A stretch of DNA of 64,000 nt from a bacterium (GTDB lineage Bacteria; Gemmatimonadota; Gemmatimonadetes; Gemmatimonadales; Gemmatimonadaceae), in contig JAIXTI010000207.1 in NCBI GenBank assembly GCA_027484025.1, positions 1 through 64,000 on the forward strand, written 5' to 3'. Positions 62,667 to 64,000 of this stretch are shown here, in pieces. A model generated the notes under the pieces. The model searched no databases, was not told where the DNA came from, and was given only the letters and a program-made list of their open reading frames with translations. Made by a program: the position numbers and the translations under genes. Position 1 is the first letter of the stretch, and each line of letters begins with the position of its first letter.

Positions 62667-63878
62667 TCAGTACACCAGCATCGCGCCCGGATCTTCCATG
62701 AGCTCCTTGAAGCGCACGAGGAAGAGCACGGCCTGCTGCCCGTCGATGATGCGGTGATCGTAGCTGAGCGCCACATACATCATGGGGCGCACTTCGACCT
62801 TGCCGTTGATCGCGACCGGACGATCCTGCGTCTTGTGCAGGCCGATGATCGCGACCTGCGGATAGTTGATGATCGGCGTGGAGATGAGCGAGCCGAAGAC
62901 GCCGCCGTTCGTGATCGTGAACGTGCCGCCCGTGAGATCATCCATGGACAGCTTGCCGTCGCGCGCGCGCTTGGCCACCGCCCCGATGTCCTTGCCGATC
63001 TCCACGATGCTCTTGCGGTCGCAATCCTTCACGTTCGGCACTACGAGGCCGGCGTCGCTGGCCACGGCGATGCCCATGTTCACGTAGTGCTTGTAGATGA
63101 TCGTGTCGCCGTCGATCTGCGAGTTGACCACCGGGTAGGCCTTGAGCGCCAGCGCCGCGGCCTTCGCGAAGAAGGGCATGAACGACAGCTTGACGCCTTG
63201 TTCCTTCTCGACGCGATCCTTGAGGCGCTCACGGAGAGCCGTGATCGCCGTCATGTCGACTTCGTTGAACGTCGTGAGGTGCGCCGTGGCGTGCTGCGAC
63301 TGCAGCAGGTTCTCCGCGATGCGCTTGCGACGCGTCGTCATCTTCTCGCGCGTTTCGCGCTGACCGCTCGCCGCCGGGGCAGACGCGGCGGCCGCCGGAG
63401 CGGCAGGAGCCGGTGCGGCGGGAGCCTTGGCGGGCGCCGCCGCGGCGCCCATGACATCGGCCTTGCTCACCACACCGCCGCGTCCCGTACCGGCGACGTC
63501 GGCCGGGTTGATCCCGGTTTCCGTGGCCAGTCGCGCGGCAGCCGGTGACACCTTGGCGTCGGCCGTCGCGGCCGGCGCTGCGGCAACCGGTGCGGCCGCA
63601 GCAGGAGCCGCCGCGGCTGGTGCACTTGCCGTCGCCCCCGCGGCACCTGCCGCCAGCTCACCCAGCACATCGCCCACCGCCACGACATCGCCTTCGCCCT
63701 TGGCGCGCGACGTCAGCACACCGGCTTCGAGCGCGGGGACTTCGACCGTGATCTTGTCCGTCTCGAGCTCGACGAGCCCGTCGCCAACGGCCACGGCATC
63801 GCCTTCGTTCTTGAGCCAGCGCGAAACGGTCGCCTCGACGATCGATTCGCCGAGCGGGGGGACTTTGATGGACGACAT
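62667..63878 (-). CDS. sucB: Dihydrolipoamide succinyltransferase (2-oxoglutarate dehydrogenase E2)
   Basis: [44 protein letters not shown] lipoyl domain; [55 protein letters not shown]-type; [17 protein letters not shown]. Confidence 0.96.
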   Translation of the reverse strand: MSSIKVPPLGESIVEATVSRWLKNEGDAVAVGDGLVELETDKITVEVPALEAGVLTSRAKGEGDVVAVGDVLGELAAGAAGATASAPAAAAPAAAAPVAAAPAATADAKVSPAAARLATETGINPADVAGTGRGGVVSKADVMGAAAAPAKAPAAPAPAAPAAAASAPAASGQRETREKMTTRRKRIAENLLQSQHATAHLTTFNEVDMTAITALRERLKDRVEKEQGVKLSFMPFFAKAAALALKAYPVVNSQIDGDTIIYKHYVNMGIAVASDAGLVVPNVKDCDRKSIVEIGKDIGAVAKRARDGKLSMDDLTGGTFTITNGGVFGSLISTPIINYPQVAIIGLHKTQDRPVAINGKVEVRPMMYVALSYDHRIIDGQQAVLFLVRFKELMEDPGAMLVY

Positions 63879-64000
63879 GGAGCGGAGCCGTGAGGTGGAT
63901 CGGTGAAGAGGGAGCGAACTTGGAATATAGGCGACGGTACGGGGAGAATGGACGGCAGGGTTAGATTCGCCGCATGAGCCTCTTTCACACCATGCGGGCG

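Noticed and set aside
62556-63548. 330-aa plus-strand ORF
   Set aside because: Antisense to sucB; shadow frame.
63974-64000. Possible plus-strand gene start (ATG AGC CTC TTT CAC ACC ATG CGG GCG)
   Set aside because: Only 27 nt visible; cannot be supported within this window.

Overview
High-GC, gene-dense bacterial chromosomal window. Gene content and style suggest a Gemmatimonadota-like organism, but this is inferred from overall look only; no taxonomic search was run. I support about 58 protein-coding genes. No rRNA, tRNA, CRISPR array, transposase or integrase was recognised. Main blocks: BMP-type nucleoside ABC importer plus MFS exporter; nadB-nadA-nadC followed by a conserved unknown gene, fumarylacetoacetase and cydAB; acyl-CoA dehydrogenase; a six-repeat Ig-like lipoprotein; GT39 and CrcB; a PstS-like protein, porin and multi-HAMP chemoreceptor; Rho with a long disordered N-terminus; class A PBP and polysaccharide deacetylase; a DUF1501/DUF1800 pair; an EF-G paralogue; a minor-pilin operon; thyX/marR; squalene/phytoene synthase; rnhA/M20/GHMP kinase; a histone H1/phasin-like protein; an ECF sigma unit; lpdA and sucB. 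The most unusual material is intergenic: (i) a ~297-bp imperfect palindrome with three 20-bp iteron-like units per arm and a G-quadruplex motif near its apex (50094-50390); (ii) a ~110-bp palindromic repeat in three copies, two of which bracket the DUF1501/DUF1800 pair in the same orientation; (iii) a ~170-bp inverted-repeat element with mutually exclusive pairings (20702-20874); (iv) a 24-nt perfect palindrome repeated at two gene ends. Many long antisense ORFs in the supplied track are high-GC artefacts and were rejected. Where I give a start downstream of the track's ORF start, it was chosen from signal sequence, family N-terminus or 4-bp stop/start overlap.
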